From Lentzea xinjiangensis (GTDB lineage: Bacteria; Actinomycetota; Actinomycetes; Mycobacteriales; Pseudonocardiaceae), in contig NZ_FOFR01000001.1 of assembly GCF_900110955.1 (NCBI RefSeq), forward strand, positions 418,410 through 482,409: a stretch of 64,000 nucleotides of DNA, written 5' to 3'. Positions 61,467-64,000 of this stretch are shown piece by piece. Below the pieces are notes generated by a model. It did no database searches. It was given only the letters and a program-made list of their open reading frames with translations, and was not told the DNA's origin. The position numbers were made by a program, and so were the translations under genes. The number at the start of each line of letters is the position of its first letter. Position 1 is the stretch's first letter.

Positions 61467-64000
<2,534 letters not shown>

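Overview
The window is about 72% GC by eye, with dense short-gapped genes, frequent GTG (and two TTG) starts, stop/start overlaps of the GTGA and ATGA type, and leaderless promoters with a TANNNT box 6-7 bases before the start codon. Gene content (three SigE-family ECF sigma factors, a DUF574-type methyltransferase, a mycothiol-type maleylpyruvate isomerase family protein, EspC/EspG/PPE-like type VII secretion proteins, DUF3558 lipoprotein, separate purS/purQ/purL) points to an actinobacterium of the Pseudonocardiales (Lentzea/Saccharothrix/Amycolatopsis-like). That placement is inference; no rRNA, tRNA, CRISPR array, IS element or phage genes were seen. This looks like chromosomal DNA.

Left part (1-19.6 kb): aminotransferase, small membrane protein, K+ channel, HAD hydrolase and threonine aldolase, then two ECF sigma/membrane-partner pairs flanking a TetR gene. 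Purine synthesis genes follow, interspersed with others: purB (with a MOSC gene), purC, purS-purQ-purL. Between them are a DUF2334 deacetylase-like gene, a metallo-beta-lactamase-fold hydrolase, a secreted serine protease, an SDR epimerase and a decayed gene. A strong hairpin ends purL, then a secreted GH25 muramidase and an aldo/keto reductase divergent from a LysR gene.

Middle part (19.6-40 kb): two tandem paralogous membrane/pentapeptide-like proteins, methyltransferase, a PAS-GGDEF-EAL c-di-GMP enzyme, a secreted GH15 glucoamylase-like enzyme, then a type VII secretion-associated set: DUF3558 lipoprotein, a small YxxxE protein, a PPE-like protein and an EspG-like chaperone. Next come a Tat-exported beta-helix protein, two proteins assembled from rearranged EccC/FtsK-like ATPase pieces, a sterol-carrier family protein, and an EspC-family protein coupled to a large DUF1023 alpha/beta hydrolase. 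No EccB, EccD, EccE or mycosin gene is present, so these are accessory or substrate modules for an apparatus encoded elsewhere.

Right part (40-64 kb): purF-purM, a third ECF sigma factor fused to its own membrane and extracytoplasmic domain, an ArfB-like ribosome-rescue factor, a CitA/CitB-like two-component system divergent from a tripartite tricarboxylate transporter (tctCBA), two small helix-turn-helix genes, and a complete myo-inositol catabolic locus: iolA and a LacI repressor on one side; iolG, iolE, a sugar ABC importer, iolC, an aldolase, iolB and iolD on the other, with a paired LacI operator between. The window ends inside an Old Yellow Enzyme gene.

The most distinctive features are a shared GCAACC-N16/17-CGT promoter in front of all three ECF genes (suggesting auto- or cross-regulation), the sigma/anti-sigma-like fusion, the scrambled EccC-like ATPase pair, and a long (222 bp) antisense overlap of two convergent genes.
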